Source: JACCXG01 sp963834305 (GTDB lineage Bacteria; Acidobacteriota; Vicinamibacteria; Vicinamibacterales; 2-12-FULL-66-21). From it: a stretch of 64,000 nucleotides of DNA. Location: the NCBI GenBank assembly GCA_963834305.1, contig CAWIAX010000002.1, positions 1,364,001-1,428,000 on the forward strand. The letters are read 5' to 3'. The translations under genes were made by a program, and so were the position numbers. The notes below the pieces were generated by a model that saw only the letters and a list, made by a program, of their open reading frames with translations, had not been told where the DNA came from and made no database searches. Shown here piece by piece: positions 47,134 to 56,095 of the stretch (the stretch's first letter is position 1; each line of letters opens with the position of its first letter).

Positions 47134-47162
47134 TTTACCTCAGCCTTCCCGTCCGGTACACT
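47134..47162 (+). promoter_or_regulatory. Candidate promoter of the response regulator gene
   Basis: TTTACC (47134-47139), a 17-base spacer and TACACT (47157-47162), 63 bases before the ATG at 47226. Confidence 0.4.
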
Positions 47163-47225
47163 TGGGCCTTCCCGATACCCTACTGCGACCGCTGCCAGGC
47201 GGAGGCAACCGGCGAGGACTCTTGT

Positions 47226-47636
47226 ATGACTTCAGGCCCCGTGCGACCGCTCGTGCTGATTGTCGAAGACGACCAGGACACGCGCGACATGTACGCCCTT
47301 TACCTCGAATACCGGGGCATGCGCGTCCTGACGGCTACCTCGGCTGACGAGGCCTTCGCCCTCGCGCTCGAACACCTGCCCGACGTGGTCATTACCGACT
47401 TCCTGCTGCCCGGCCAGGTGACCGGCGCCGACCTGTGCCGCATGCTGCACAACGACGAGCGCACCGCCCACATCCCTGCCCTGCTGGTGACCGGTTCCAC
47501 CCGGAAGGCGGACGCCGAAGCCGCGCTGGGCGCCGGCTGCGCCGACATCCGCATCAAGCCGTACCTGCCCGACGAAATGGTCTCCGACATCCAGGATCTC
47601 ATCGTCCGCAGCCGCGGCGAACGGATGGCGGGTTAG
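47226..47636 (+). CDS. Stand-alone response regulator receiver protein
   Basis: Single-domain receiver protein of 136 residues with no output domain. Acidic pocket E14-D15-D16 in VLIVEDDQDTRDMY; phosphoacceptor Asp58 in DVVITDFLLPG; switch Thr in ALLVTGSTRKA; conserved Lys in DIRIKPYLPDE. All residues needed for phosphorylation are present. No histidine kinase is nearby, so the partner is unknown; stand-alone receivers often act by protein contact, as CheY or DivK do. Its own promoter is likely. It is 13 bases before the amidohydrolase gene on the same strand. Confidence 0.92.
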   Translation: MTSGPVRPLVLIVEDDQDTRDMYALYLEYRGMRVLTATSADEAFALALEHLPDVVITDFLLPGQVTGADLCRMLHNDERTAHIPALLVTGSTRKADAEAALGAGCADIRIKPYLPDEMVSDIQDLIVRSRGERMAG

Positions 47637-47649
47637 CGGAGAGGTCATC

Positions 47650-48885
47650 TTGCACAGACAGCTCATCTGGCCGGCGACGGCCCTGGTCGCCGGACTGGCC
47701 GTGTTCGGACAGTCGGTGCCGCCGGGGATGGCGGCGCAGGGCCCGCCGCAGGCAGGCGGGCGGGGGCGCGGCGGGCCGCAGGAACAGGCCGAGATCAAGC
47801 CGGGCGAGGACTGCCCCCCGGGCATGACCGAGTTCCGCGCGGGCCGGTGCGGCAAGCCCGCATCCCCGCCGCCCAGCATCGTCGATTACCGGCCGAAGTC
47901 CACCGTCGTCGCCGACGAGCACCTGGTGCCCCGGGCGAAGTTTCCAGCCGTCGACATCCACAGCCACCTGCGCATCACCCCCGACAACATCGAGCAGACC
48001 ATCAAGGAGATGGACGCGCTCAACCTGCGCGTGCTGGTCAACCTGACCGCGGGAAGCGGCGACGGGCTGCGCCAGCAGGTCGAAACCATCCGGAACAGCA
48101 AGTACCCCGATCGCTTCCGCGTCTTCGCCAACGTCACCTGGAACGGGGCGGGGGGCCCCGGCTGGAAGGAACAGGCCGTGGCCGGGCTCGAGCAGGCCGT
48201 CCGCGACGGCGCCATCGGGCTCAAGATCACCAAGGAGCTGGGCCTGTATGCGAGGAAAGCGAACGGGTCGCGCCTGCAAGTGGACGACCCGGACCTCGAC
48301 CCGGTCTGGCAGGCCTGCGCCCGGCTGAACATCCCGGTCCTGATCCACGTGGCCGATCCCGCCCAGTTCTTCGCGCCGGTGGACTACCGGAACGAGCGAT
48401 GGCTCGAACTTGCCATCTTCCCGGGACGCGAATATCCGCAGGACAAGAACCCGAGCTTCGAACAGCTGATGGGCGAACGCGATCGGCTGTTTGCCCGCAA
48501 CCCCAAGACGCGCTACATCAACGCGCATTTCGGCTGGCACGGCAACGATCTCGGCCGTGCGGCGAAACATCTCGACGCCCTGCCGAACGTGGTCCTGGAA
48601 GTGGGCGCCGTGCTCTACGAGTTCGGCCGGCAGCCGCGCGGGGCCCGCGACTTCTTCATCAAGTATCAGGACCGGATCCTGTTCGGCAAGGACGCCTACG
48701 CCCCGAGCGAATATCCGTACTACTGGCGGGTGTTCGAAACCAGCGACGAATATTTCGACTACTACCGCGACTACCATGCGTTCTGGAAGCTCTACGGCAT
48801 GTCGCTGCCCGACGAGGTCCTGCGCAAGCTGTATCATCGCAACGCCCTGCGGGTCGTTCCAGGCCTGCCCCAGACCGGGTGGTGA
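47650..48885 (+). CDS. Exported amidohydrolase family protein
   Basis: Metal-dependent hydrolase (amidohydrolase-2 / TIM-barrel type), 411 residues. No ATG lies before the signal peptide (MHRQLIWPATALVAGLAVFG), so TTG at 47650, with GGAGAGG seven bases upstream, is the start. A Gly-Arg-rich stretch (AGGRGRGGPQEQ) precedes the catalytic domain. First metal ligands FPAVDIHSHLRI; further ligands in VLIHVADPAQFF and YINAHFGWHGND; the C-terminal Asp in ILFGKDAYAPSEY. The substrate is unknown; the family includes decarboxylases and lactonases. The outer-membrane protein gene follows 4 bases later. Confidence 0.85.
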   Translation: MHRQLIWPATALVAGLAVFGQSVPPGMAAQGPPQAGGRGRGGPQEQAEIKPGEDCPPGMTEFRAGRCGKPASPPPSIVDYRPKSTVVADEHLVPRAKFPAVDIHSHLRITPDNIEQTIKEMDALNLRVLVNLTAGSGDGLRQQVETIRNSKYPDRFRVFANVTWNGAGGPGWKEQAVAGLEQAVRDGAIGLKITKELGLYARKANGSRLQVDDPDLDPVWQACARLNIPVLIHVADPAQFFAPVDYRNERWLELAIFPGREYPQDKNPSFEQLMGERDRLFARNPKTRYINAHFGWHGNDLGRAAKHLDALPNVVLEVGAVLYEFGRQPRGARDFFIKYQDRILFGKDAYAPSEYPYYWRVFETSDEYFDYYRDYHAFWKLYGMSLPDEVLRKLYHRNALRVVPGLPQTGW

Positions 48886-48889
48886 CGCC

Positions 48890-49510
48890 ATGACACGGAG
48901 CTGTTTCTGCACGATTGCCGCGGCCATCATCGCCCTGGCCTGTCCACCACCGGCCGCCGCCCAGAGCGAAGGGATCGTCAGCGTCGGCGGATCGGTCACG
49001 CTCGTCAGTCCGTCGGACAACGACGTCGAGAACGCGTTCAGCGTCGGCCCCCTTGTCCGGCTGAACCCGCGGAAGGGCCTGGGCGTGGCCCTGGCCCTGA
49101 ACTGGTTCAAGGCGGGCCTGAAGGATCCGGCGGGCGGCGACGCCGACTTCGCGCGCCTGCGCGTGCGTCCGCTCATGGCCGGCATCGGCTACACCGTCGG
49201 CGCCGGCCGCTCGCTCGTCAACTTCTCCGTCGTCGCGGGGCCGTCCTTCAACTCGGTGGACTTCGATGATGATTTCCTCAACCGGACCGCCGGCAGCCCG
49301 GCCATCGACGCCGGCACCAGCTTCGCGATCCGCCCGGGCATCAGCCTGACGCAGACGGTGGCGCCGCGCGTCGGCATCACCGCCTTTGCCGGCTACATCT
49401 TCAACCGGCCCGACGTCACCTACCGGGACGCCGCCGGGCAGCAGTTCGCCGATCGGTGGCGCGGCGATGCGGCCGTGCTGAGTGTGGGGGCGGTCTACTC
49501 GCTCTTCTGA
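48890..49510 (+). CDS. Small outer-membrane beta-barrel protein
   Basis: Protein of 206 residues with signal peptide MTRSCFCTIAAAIIALACPP (cleavage AAA-Q). The rest alternates short amphipathic strands (VSVGGSVTLVSPSD, GVALALNWFKAG, LMAGIGYTVGAG, GITAFAGYIFNRPDV) and ends VLSVGAVYSLF, a beta-signal with terminal Phe. This fits the OmpW/OmpA-barrel-like small porin fold, with about eight strands. The ATG is 4 bases after the amidohydrolase stop, so the two are probably co-translated. The function is unknown. Confidence 0.78.
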   Translation: MTRSCFCTIAAAIIALACPPPAAAQSEGIVSVGGSVTLVSPSDNDVENAFSVGPLVRLNPRKGLGVALALNWFKAGLKDPAGGDADFARLRVRPLMAGIGYTVGAGRSLVNFSVVAGPSFNSVDFDDDFLNRTAGSPAIDAGTSFAIRPGISLTQTVAPRVGITAFAGYIFNRPDVTYRDAAGQQFADRWRGDAAVLSVGAVYSLF

Positions 49511-49555
49511 CACGGCGGAGAGCGGCCGGCGGCCGGCGTGCGCCCCGGCGCAGAG

Positions 49556-50083
49556 TCAGGCGCGGCGCGGGACGCGAAGCGTGACGTCCAGCACCAGGCG
49601 GCCCTCGGCCGTCGTCACCTGCAGCGATTCGACGTAGGGGACGACCTCACCGAATCCCGAGCGGTCCAGCAGCAGCGCCACGTCCACGTGCACGCGCTGG
49701 TCGTGGATGGTGATGCCGGCCGGCAGCCGGGCCGAGTTCGACAGCGCCGCACCGGCCAGCGACATGAGCGCGGGCAGCGACAGCACGCGCAGGACGAGCG
49801 GCGCGTCCGGCAGCACCGGCTGCTGCTCGATCTCGAGCGTCAGGGAGATGGGCGGCAGGAACTCCGCCCGCGTCAGCCTGGCGCTGACCCGCAGCCGGTT
49901 CGACAGCCGGGGCTCGACCCGGACGCTGCGCACCTGGGCGTCGTCGGGCAGCGCGGCGGCGACCAGGCTGTTCACGAGCTCCTCGTCGATCGGGATGGTG
50001 GCCGAGATGCGGGCGCCCGCGAGCGGCGCGAAGCGGGCCCGGCGGAGATCCTCGACCAGGCGGGACAGCGCAGCAGGTCGCAC
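49556..50083 (-). CDS. Hypothetical protein coupled to the DPP-IV-type peptidase
   Basis: Protein of 175 residues. The GTG start at 50083 shares a base with the peptidase stop (TAGTG), and no ATG exists in the conserved part. It has no signal peptide. Secondary structure looks mixed: a helical start (LSRLVEDLRRARF), then strands and amphipathic helices (ISATIPIDEELVNSLVAAAL, RVEPRLSNRLRVSARLTR, ISLTLEIEQQPVLPDAPLVL). The pattern recalls small lipid-binding LmeA/DUF2993-like folds, but I cannot assign it. Coupling suggests it is made in step with the peptidase. Confidence 0.6.
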   Translation of the reverse strand: MRPAALSRLVEDLRRARFAPLAGARISATIPIDEELVNSLVAAALPDDAQVRSVRVEPRLSNRLRVSARLTRAEFLPPISLTLEIEQQPVLPDAPLVLRVLSLPALMSLAGAALSNSARLPAGITIHDQRVHVDVALLLDRSGFGEVVPYVESLQVTTAEGRLVLDVTLRVPRRA

Positions 50084-52270
50084 TAGAAGGTCATCTGCGC
50101 CGACGGGCGCATCTGCAGGTGCTCGACGAAGAACTCCATCATCCGGTCGACGTTGAGGCCGCTGTGCCCGCGATCGGGGCCGACCTGCAGATCGAAGCTC
50201 TTCCCCGCCTCCTGGAGCGCCGCGACCAGCTGCATCGTGTTCGACGGGTGCACGTTGTTGTCCGCGGTGCCGTAATAGAGCATCAACCGCCCCTTCAGCT
50301 GCTTGACGTGCGTCATGAGGCGGCCGGCGTCGTAGCCGGCGGCGTTCTGCTGCGGCTTCCACATGTAGCGTTCGGTGTAGATCGTGTCGTAGTGCTCCCA
50401 CGCCGTGACCGGCGAGGAAGCCGCGGCGGCGGCAACGAGATCGGGATGGCGGAACAGCGCCATCGCCGACACGTAGCCGCCGTACGACGTGCCGTAGATG
50501 CCGACTCGCGACGCCTCGACATACGGGCGGCTCGCCAGCGCCCTGATGCCGGCCGCCATGTCGTCCACCTCCGCCTGCCCGAGTTTCAGGTACACCTGAT
50601 CCAGCGTCCGCTTGCCCCGTCCGGGCGCCGACCGGGAGTCGAGCGTCACGACGAGAAAGCCGTATTCCGCCAGCGGGTTCGCGGCGACGAAGGTTTCCCG
50701 CGCCGTCCGGCTGGCGCTTCCGGGCCCGCCATAGACCGGCACGAGCACGGGGTACTTGCGCGCCGGGTCGAAACCGGACGGAAACTGGATGAGCCCGTGC
50801 AGCGTCGTCTTGCCGTCGGCGGAGGGGAACGTGAACAGCTCGGTCCTGGCGAGACCCAGGGCATCCTGCCCCTTCGTGTCGCTCGCGGCAATCTCGGCGG
50901 CGACGGTACCGGTGACCGCGTCCACCAGGCGCGTCGCCGGCGGAATATCGTGCGCCTGATAGACATCGACGACGTAGCGGTTGTCGGGCGAGATGCCGCA
51001 GTTCGCCCCGGCGCCGCGCCGCATCACGGTCCGCCGGCATGGCGCAGGCGCCGACCGTGTGGTGCCACGCCGGGTCGGTCAGCCGCACGTCGCCCGTGCC
51101 GTCGAGCCCCACGCGGTGGAGCTGCAGCTTCAGGTGATTGTCGCCGTCGCGCGCCATGTAGAAGAGCAGGCCAGCCCGCTCGTCCACCTTGATGATCGAG
51201 CCGGTCTCGAACCGGTGCGCGGTGAGCGGGGTGATCAGGCGGCCGCTCAAATCGTAGAGATAGAAGTTCTTCCATCCGGAGCGTTCGGACTCCCAGATGA
51301 ACCGCCGGCCGTCTTCGAGGAACACGAACGCCGGGTGGTTCTCGACCCAGCTCGCCGGCCACTCTTCGCGGATGACCACCCGCACCGCCCCGGTCCCGGG
51401 GTTGGCGGCGGCGAGCTCGAGCACGTTCTGGCGGCGGTTCGTCCGGTGGAACAGCAGCTCGCTGCCATCGGGTGACCAGGCCACCCGGTAGGCATAGTGG
51501 CCGACCACGTCGTCGGTGAACGGCTTGCCATCGCGCACGTCCACGGTCAGCGTCTTGCCGGTCGCCACGTCATAGATGCGCAGGTCGACCACCGGGTTCG
51601 GCGTGCCGGCCTTGGGGTAGGCCTCGGCATCGACCGCGCTCTGCAGCTCGGTCTGGCGGAGCTGCAGGTAATAGTCGGCGACGCCGCTCTCGTCGAAGCG
51701 GTAGAAGGCGAGCCGGCGGCTGTCCGGCGACCACCACATGGCCGTGTCCTGGTCGAGCTCCTCGCCGTAGACCCAGCTCGCCGTGCCGTATTTGATCCGC
51801 TTCTCCCGGCTGCCGTCGGTGGTGATCGCCGTCTCGACGCCGCTCTGCTGATCGACCAGGTAGAGATTGCGGTCGGCGGCGTCGAAGCGGGCGCGCAGCT
51901 TCCTGTCGGGCGAGTCGGCGGAGGCGAACTGGCGCCCGCGTTCGGGTGCCTCGGGCCCGCGGCCGCCGCGGCCGGCACGCCCGGCCGGCGCGGCCAGCCG
52001 CCCGATCTCGGCAGCCTGCTTTGCCGCGACGTCGTAGCGGAACCGCTTGCCGTCGAGCGCATATTCGAACGACCGGCCGTCGCGGCTCCACTCGACCGCG
52101 AGTCCACCGGAGCGGATGGCGCCGCGCAGCGCCGCGGTCATCTTCTGATAGCGCGCGTAGCCGGGCATCTCCTTGAGGCGGTCCTGTGGCGCCGTGTCCA
52201 CCGGCCGTGCCGACACGGCCGCCAGGACAACAGACAGAACGATCCACAGGCCGACACGGGAGTTCCGCAC
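50083..52270 (-). CDS. S9 family peptidase, DPP-IV type (one frameshift)
   Basis: Exported dipeptidyl-peptidase-IV-like serine peptidase, ~729 residues. Signal peptide MRNSRVGLWIVLSVVLAAVS. The N-terminal DPPIV_N propeller shows WVYGEELDQDTAMWWSPDSR and FYRFDESGVADYYLQL, the conserved double-Glu region that holds the substrate N-terminus. A Gly-Arg-rich insert (AGRAGRGGRGPEAPERGR) lies near residue 95. The hydrolase domain has catalytic Ser in VGIYGTSYGGYVSAM, Asp in YYGTADNNVHPSN and His in DRGHSGLN. The frame slips once, near 51030. It releases dipeptides, often X-Pro, from peptide N-termini. Confidence 0.9.
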
Positions 52271-52374
52271 TACGAGCTCCTTGGGGGTAGGGCAGCGCCT
52301 GCTGGCAGTTTACCAGAGGGGCCGAGGCGCCCGTGGGCGCGGCGCGGGGACTGCTGATACTCTTCCCGTGCCCC

Positions 52375-53049
52375 ATGTCCTCCGGCAATCCGTCCCCTTC
52401 GTCGAGCGTCCCGCCGTCCCCGGCGCCGCCGCCCCCGCCGGTGGTGATCGGCGTGGCCGGCGGCTCGGGATCCGGCAAGACCACGGTCGTCCGCCGGATC
52501 GAGGAGAGCGTCGGCAGCGGCCAGGTCAGCGTGCTCGACCACGACCGCTACTACCGCGACCGCAACGACCTCCGCCTCGAGGAACGCGCGGCGCTCAACT
52601 ACGACCATCCGGATTCGCTCGAAACCGACCTGCTCGTGCGCCACCTGCTGGCGCTGCGCGCCGGCGAGGCGGTCGAGGTCCCGGTCTACGACTTCGCGCG
52701 GCACGCGCGCCAGCGCGCCACCGAGACCTTTCTGCCGCGGCGCGCGCTCATCGTCGAAGGCATCCTGGTGTTCACCGATGCGGCGCTCCGCGACCTGATG
52801 GACGTCAAGGTCTTCGTCGATACTGACGACGACATCCGCTTCATCCGGCGCCTCCAGCGCGACATCTCCGAACGGGGACGGACCGTGACGTCGGTCATCG
52901 AGCAGTACCTCGGCACGGTCAAGCCGATGCACCTCGAGTTCGTCGAGCCGAGCAAGCGCTACGCCGACATCATCCTGCCGCAGGGCGGCCACAACACGGT
53001 GGCGATCGACATGCTCCTCACGCTGATTCGGAGCCTCACGGCCCGATGA
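52375..53049 (+). CDS. udk: Uridine kinase
   Basis: Phosphorylates uridine and cytidine in pyrimidine salvage; cytoplasmic, 224 residues. Walker A GGSGSGKTT at residues 29-37; DHDRYYRDRNDL and ALNYDHPDSLETDLL are uridine-kinase signatures; YDFARHARQRATE and LIVEGILVFTD follow. The first ~22 residues are a Pro/Ser-rich tail. ATG 52375 is chosen over an upstream in-frame GTG because conservation starts after the tail in either case and the upstream part looks untranslated. The stop overlaps the next start (ATGA), opening a five-gene operon with other nucleotide enzymes downstream. Confidence 0.93.
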   Translation: MSSGNPSPSSSVPPSPAPPPPPVVIGVAGGSGSGKTTVVRRIEESVGSGQVSVLDHDRYYRDRNDLRLEERAALNYDHPDSLETDLLVRHLLALRAGEAVEVPVYDFARHARQRATETFLPRRALIVEGILVFTDAALRDLMDVKVFVDTDDDIRFIRRLQRDISERGRTVTSVIEQYLGTVKPMHLEFVEPSKRYADIILPQGGHNTVAIDMLLTLIRSLTAR

Positions 53050-54686
53050 TCGGGCGATGGGCGCCGCCCGGCCTGCCGCACGCGGCGGCGGCCGCGATCT
53101 TCGTGCTGCTCGCCGTGGCGCACACCTGGCCGCTCGCCAGCAACCCGGCGCACCTGTCGGGGCACGACAACGGCGACGTGCTGCTGAACGAGTGGATCGT
53201 CGCCTGGGTGGCGCACCAGCTGCCCCGCGATCCCGCACGGCTGTTCCAGGGCAACATCTTCCATCCGGCGCCAGACGCGCTGGCGTTCTCCGAGCCGCTC
53301 ATCGCCCCGGCGCTGCTGGCCGCCCCGGCGCTGTGGCTGGGCGCCTCCCCCGTGCTCGCCCACAACCTGCTCCTCCTGGCGGGCCTAGTGCTGACCGGCC
53401 TCGGGACCTACGCCGTGACGTTCGCCTGGACCCATGACCGGTCCGCCGCGCTCGTGGCCGGATCGCTCTTCGCGTTCAACGCGCACACACTGACCCGGCT
53501 GGCGCACGTGCAGGCGATGCACGCGTATGGCCTGCCGCTGGCGCTGCTCTGTGCCGACCGGCTGATCGCCGCGCCGGGATGGGGACCGGCGCTCGGGCTG
53601 GCGGCAAGCATGACCCTCCTGGCGTACACCTCGGGCTACCTGGCGGTGTTCGGCGTGGTGATGATTGCCGTCGTCATCCTCGCGCGCCTGCCCGGCTGGC
53701 GGCGGACGATCCTGCCCGTGGCGGCCGGGTTCGCGCTGGCCACCATCGTCGCGACCCTCCTGGTGCTGCCGATGTACCTGCCGTACCGGCGTGTCGCCCA
53801 GGAGCAGGGCATGGTGCGCACGCTCGAGGCGGTGCGGGAATACAGCGCCACGCCCGGCGGGTATCTCGCCGCCCCCGGCACCGTGCACCATGCGACGTGG
53901 AGCGGCCGGTTCGTCGCCCCTACGGCCGATCCGTTCTTTCCCGGCGTCGTCGCCATCCTGCTGACGGGTGCGGCGGTGTGGGGCGCCATCCGCCTGCGCC
54001 TGCACAGCGCCCGCGTCGTGATGCTGGCGGCCGTGGGCGTGGCCGGCGTCGTGCTGTCCCTCGGCCTCCAGACGCCGGCCTACGGCTGGCTGTTCGCCGT
54101 GTTCCCGCCGCTGCGCGGGATGCGCGGCGCCGCCCGGTTCGGCGCGCTGTTCCTGCTGGCAGTCGCCCTCCTTGCCGGGTTCGGGCTTGCCGCGCTCCGG
54201 CAGCGGGCGGCCGGCCGCCGGTGGGCGCTGGCCGCGGCAGTGCTGGCGCTCGGCCTGGTGAATCTGGAGGCCTGGCGGGCGCCGTTGGCCTACCGCTGGT
54301 TCGAGCGCATTCCACGCGTCTACGAGCTGCTGGCCCGTGAGCCCGGCCCGGTGGTTCTGGCCGAAACGCCGTTCTATCCGCCCCAGGCCGCCTTCGAGAA
54401 TGCCGAATACGTGCTGAACTCGACCGCCCACTGGCGGCCGCTGATGAACGGCTACAGTGGCTACGTCCCCGAGTCGTACCGGAACGTGGCGTCGGCCTTC
54501 TGGTACTTTCCCGAAGATTGGGCCATCGACGCCATGCGTGCCGCCGGCGTCACGCACGTGACCGTGCACCCGCATCGCTTCGGCAACGAGGCGGCGCGCA
54601 CGCTCGACATCCTGGCGCGGCGGCCGGACGTCGAGCTGCTGGCGATCAGCGCCGGGCTGGGCGTTCGCCTGTATCGACTACGATGA
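53046..54686 (+). CDS. Polytopic membrane protein, GT-C glycosyltransferase-like
   Basis: Protein of 546 residues with about 11-12 hydrophobic segments and a soluble C-terminal ~110 residues. The layout, with a loop after helix 1 (GHDNGDVLLNEWIVAWVAHQ) and later helices (LRGMRGAARFGALFLLAVAL), resembles GT-C type membrane glycosyltransferases or YfhO-like proteins. The tail (MRAAGVTHVTVHPHRFGNEA) is like those of Vicinamibacteria glycosyltransferases. A catalytic Asp is possible in the first loop but not proven. It is coupled to udk upstream and to the acetyltransferase downstream by ATGA overlaps. The sugar and acceptor are unknown. Confidence 0.68.
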   Translation: MIGRWAPPGLPHAAAAAIFVLLAVAHTWPLASNPAHLSGHDNGDVLLNEWIVAWVAHQLPRDPARLFQGNIFHPAPDALAFSEPLIAPALLAAPALWLGASPVLAHNLLLLAGLVLTGLGTYAVTFAWTHDRSAALVAGSLFAFNAHTLTRLAHVQAMHAYGLPLALLCADRLIAAPGWGPALGLAASMTLLAYTSGYLAVFGVVMIAVVILARLPGWRRTILPVAAGFALATIVATLLVLPMYLPYRRVAQEQGMVRTLEAVREYSATPGGYLAAPGTVHHATWSGRFVAPTADPFFPGVVAILLTGAAVWGAIRLRLHSARVVMLAAVGVAGVVLSLGLQTPAYGWLFAVFPPLRGMRGAARFGALFLLAVALLAGFGLAALRQRAAGRRWALAAAVLALGLVNLEAWRAPLAYRWFERIPRVYELLAREPGPVVLAETPFYPPQAAFENAEYVLNSTAHWRPLMNGYSGYVPESYRNVASAFWYFPEDWAIDAMRAAGVTHVTVHPHRFGNEAARTLDILARRPDVELLAISAGLGVRLYRLR

Positions 54687-55144
54687 ATACCGTGACCTGC
54701 CGTTTCCTGCGCACCGACGTCGATATCCGCAGCGCCTATCCGCTCATGGCGGCGCTGCGCGACCGGATTCGCGAAGACACCTTTGTCGCCGAAGTGCGCC
54801 GCCAGCAGCTGCAGGGCTACGAGCTCGTCGGCGGCTTCGCCGGCGGCCGGCTGGTGGCGCTCGCGGGCATCCGCCGCAGCCATACGCTGGCCCGCGGCGA
54901 GCACATCTTCGTGGACGACCTGGTGACCGACGCCAGGGAGCACGGCCGCGGCCACGGCACCGCCATGCTCCGTTCGCTGGCGGCGCTGGCCGCTGCCGAA
55001 GGTATTCCGCGGCTCTACCTCGATTCGCGGGACACCGCGCGGGGCTTCTACGAGAAGGTCGGCCTCCGGTTCCTGACGTCGCTCCCCTGCTGGATCGAGG
55101 TGTCGGCGCTGGCCGGACCCGGGGGGCCGGAGGCACCGCGATGA
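54683..55144 (+). CDS. GNAT family N-acetyltransferase
   Basis: Acetyl-CoA-dependent acetyltransferase of 153 residues, cytoplasmic. Core strands and the acetyl-CoA site are visible: LVALAGIRRSHTLARGEHIF, then VDDLVTDAREHGRGHGTAML (motif A, with R/H-G-x-G-x-A-x at the pyrophosphate loop), and LYLDSRDTARGFYEKVGLRF (motif B). Complete and unshifted. It overlaps both neighbours by ATGA. Its presence between a membrane protein and dUTPase does not reveal the acceptor. Confidence 0.9.
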   Translation: MNTVTCRFLRTDVDIRSAYPLMAALRDRIREDTFVAEVRRQQLQGYELVGGFAGGRLVALAGIRRSHTLARGEHIFVDDLVTDAREHGRGHGTAMLRSLAALAAAEGIPRLYLDSRDTARGFYEKVGLRFLTSLPCWIEVSALAGPGGPEAPR

Positions 55145-55573
55145 ACGTCCGCATCCGCCGCCTCCACCCGGACGTGCCGCTGCCGTCGTACGAGAGCGAG
55201 GGGGCGGCCGCGTTCGACCTCGCCGCCGCCGCCGACACCGTCGTGGAGGCGGGGCGCGTCGCACTCGTCCCCACCGGACTCGTCGTCGAGGTGCCGGCCG
55301 GCATGTTCCTCGGGATCTTTGCCAGGAGCAGTACGCCGCTTGAAGCGCGGGCTGATGGTGGCCAACGGCGTCGGGGTCGTCGACTCCGATTATTGCGGTC
55401 CGGCCGACGAGGTGAAGGTCGCGGTCCTGAACTTCACCGATGTGGCGGTCACGATCCGCCGCGGCGACCGCATCGCGCAGGGTATCCTCCTCGCCGCCCC
55501 GCGGGTGACGTGGCAGGAAGCGGGCGCGCTGCGGGAGACGTCGCGCGGCGGCTTCGGCGCGACGGGCGAGTAG
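55141..55573 (+). CDS. dut: dUTP diphosphatase (one frameshift)
   Basis: Hydrolyses dUTP to dUMP, keeping uracil out of DNA; works as a trimer in the cytoplasm; ~144 residues. All five trimeric dUTPase motifs can be traced: GAAAFDLAAA (motif 1), FARSSTP (motif 2), GVVDSDYCGP (motif 3, with the catalytic Asp), RGDRIAQGIL (motif 4) and RGGFGATG (motif 5). One slip near 55335, apparently an extra T, joins STP to LKRGLMVANG. It starts at an ATGA overlap with the acetyltransferase. The next gene starts 12 bases after the stop. Confidence 0.92.
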
Positions 55574-55584
55574 GGACAGCAGCC

Positions 55585-56028
55585 CTGAACATCTATCTCG
55601 CCTGCACCGTGCGCGGCGATCGCGGCGCGCTCGGCTCCACCCGGGCGCTGGCCGACGCCGTCGAGGCGCAGGGCCACACCGTCCTCACCCGGCACCTGCT
55701 CGCCGACGATCCGGACGCCGACGAGTCCCGCCTGACCGAACGGGCGGTCTTCGAGCGCGATCTGCGGTGGCTGGAACAGGCGGACGTGCTGATCGCCGAA
55801 GCGTCCGGATCGAGTTACGGCGTCGGCTTCGAAGTGGGCTACGTCATCGGCCGGGCCGAGCGGACGGGCCAGCGCGTGCTCCTCCTCTACCAGGCCGACA
55901 GGCGCCCGCAGGTCTCGCGGCTGATCGCCGGCAACACCCACCCCGCCTGCACGACGTATCCGTACCGCGACGCCGCCGATCTGTTGCGATTCGTCGAGGT
56001 GTTCCTCGCCCCGGTCCCCGGGTGCTGA
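55585..56028 (+). CDS. Nucleoside 2-deoxyribosyltransferase superfamily, DNPH1/Rcl-like
   Basis: Protein of 147 residues in the N-deoxyribosyltransferase fold, closest by motif to DNPH1 (Rcl), which hydrolyses 2'-deoxynucleoside 5'-monophosphates and removes 5-hydroxymethyl-dUMP. Motifs: IYLACTVRGDRGALGST (phosphate-binding first loop), GHTVLTRHLLADD, ERDLRWLEQADVLIAEASG, then SSYGVGFEVGYVIGRAER with the catalytic Glu, and RVLLLYQ. No ATG or GTG lies at the expected start; CTG at 55585, after AGGGACAG, is used, or one base has been miscalled. It directly follows dUTPase, so both may clean the deoxynucleotide pool. Confidence 0.82.
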   Translation: MNIYLACTVRGDRGALGSTRALADAVEAQGHTVLTRHLLADDPDADESRLTERAVFERDLRWLEQADVLIAEASGSSYGVGFEVGYVIGRAERTGQRVLLLYQADRRPQVSRLIAGNTHPACTTYPYRDAADLLRFVEVFLAPVPGC

Positions 56029-56095
56029 TCGCACGCGGTCAGGAGCTGCGGACGGCGCCTGCTATAGTTTCTCTCTGACCCGGAAGGAGCCTTCA

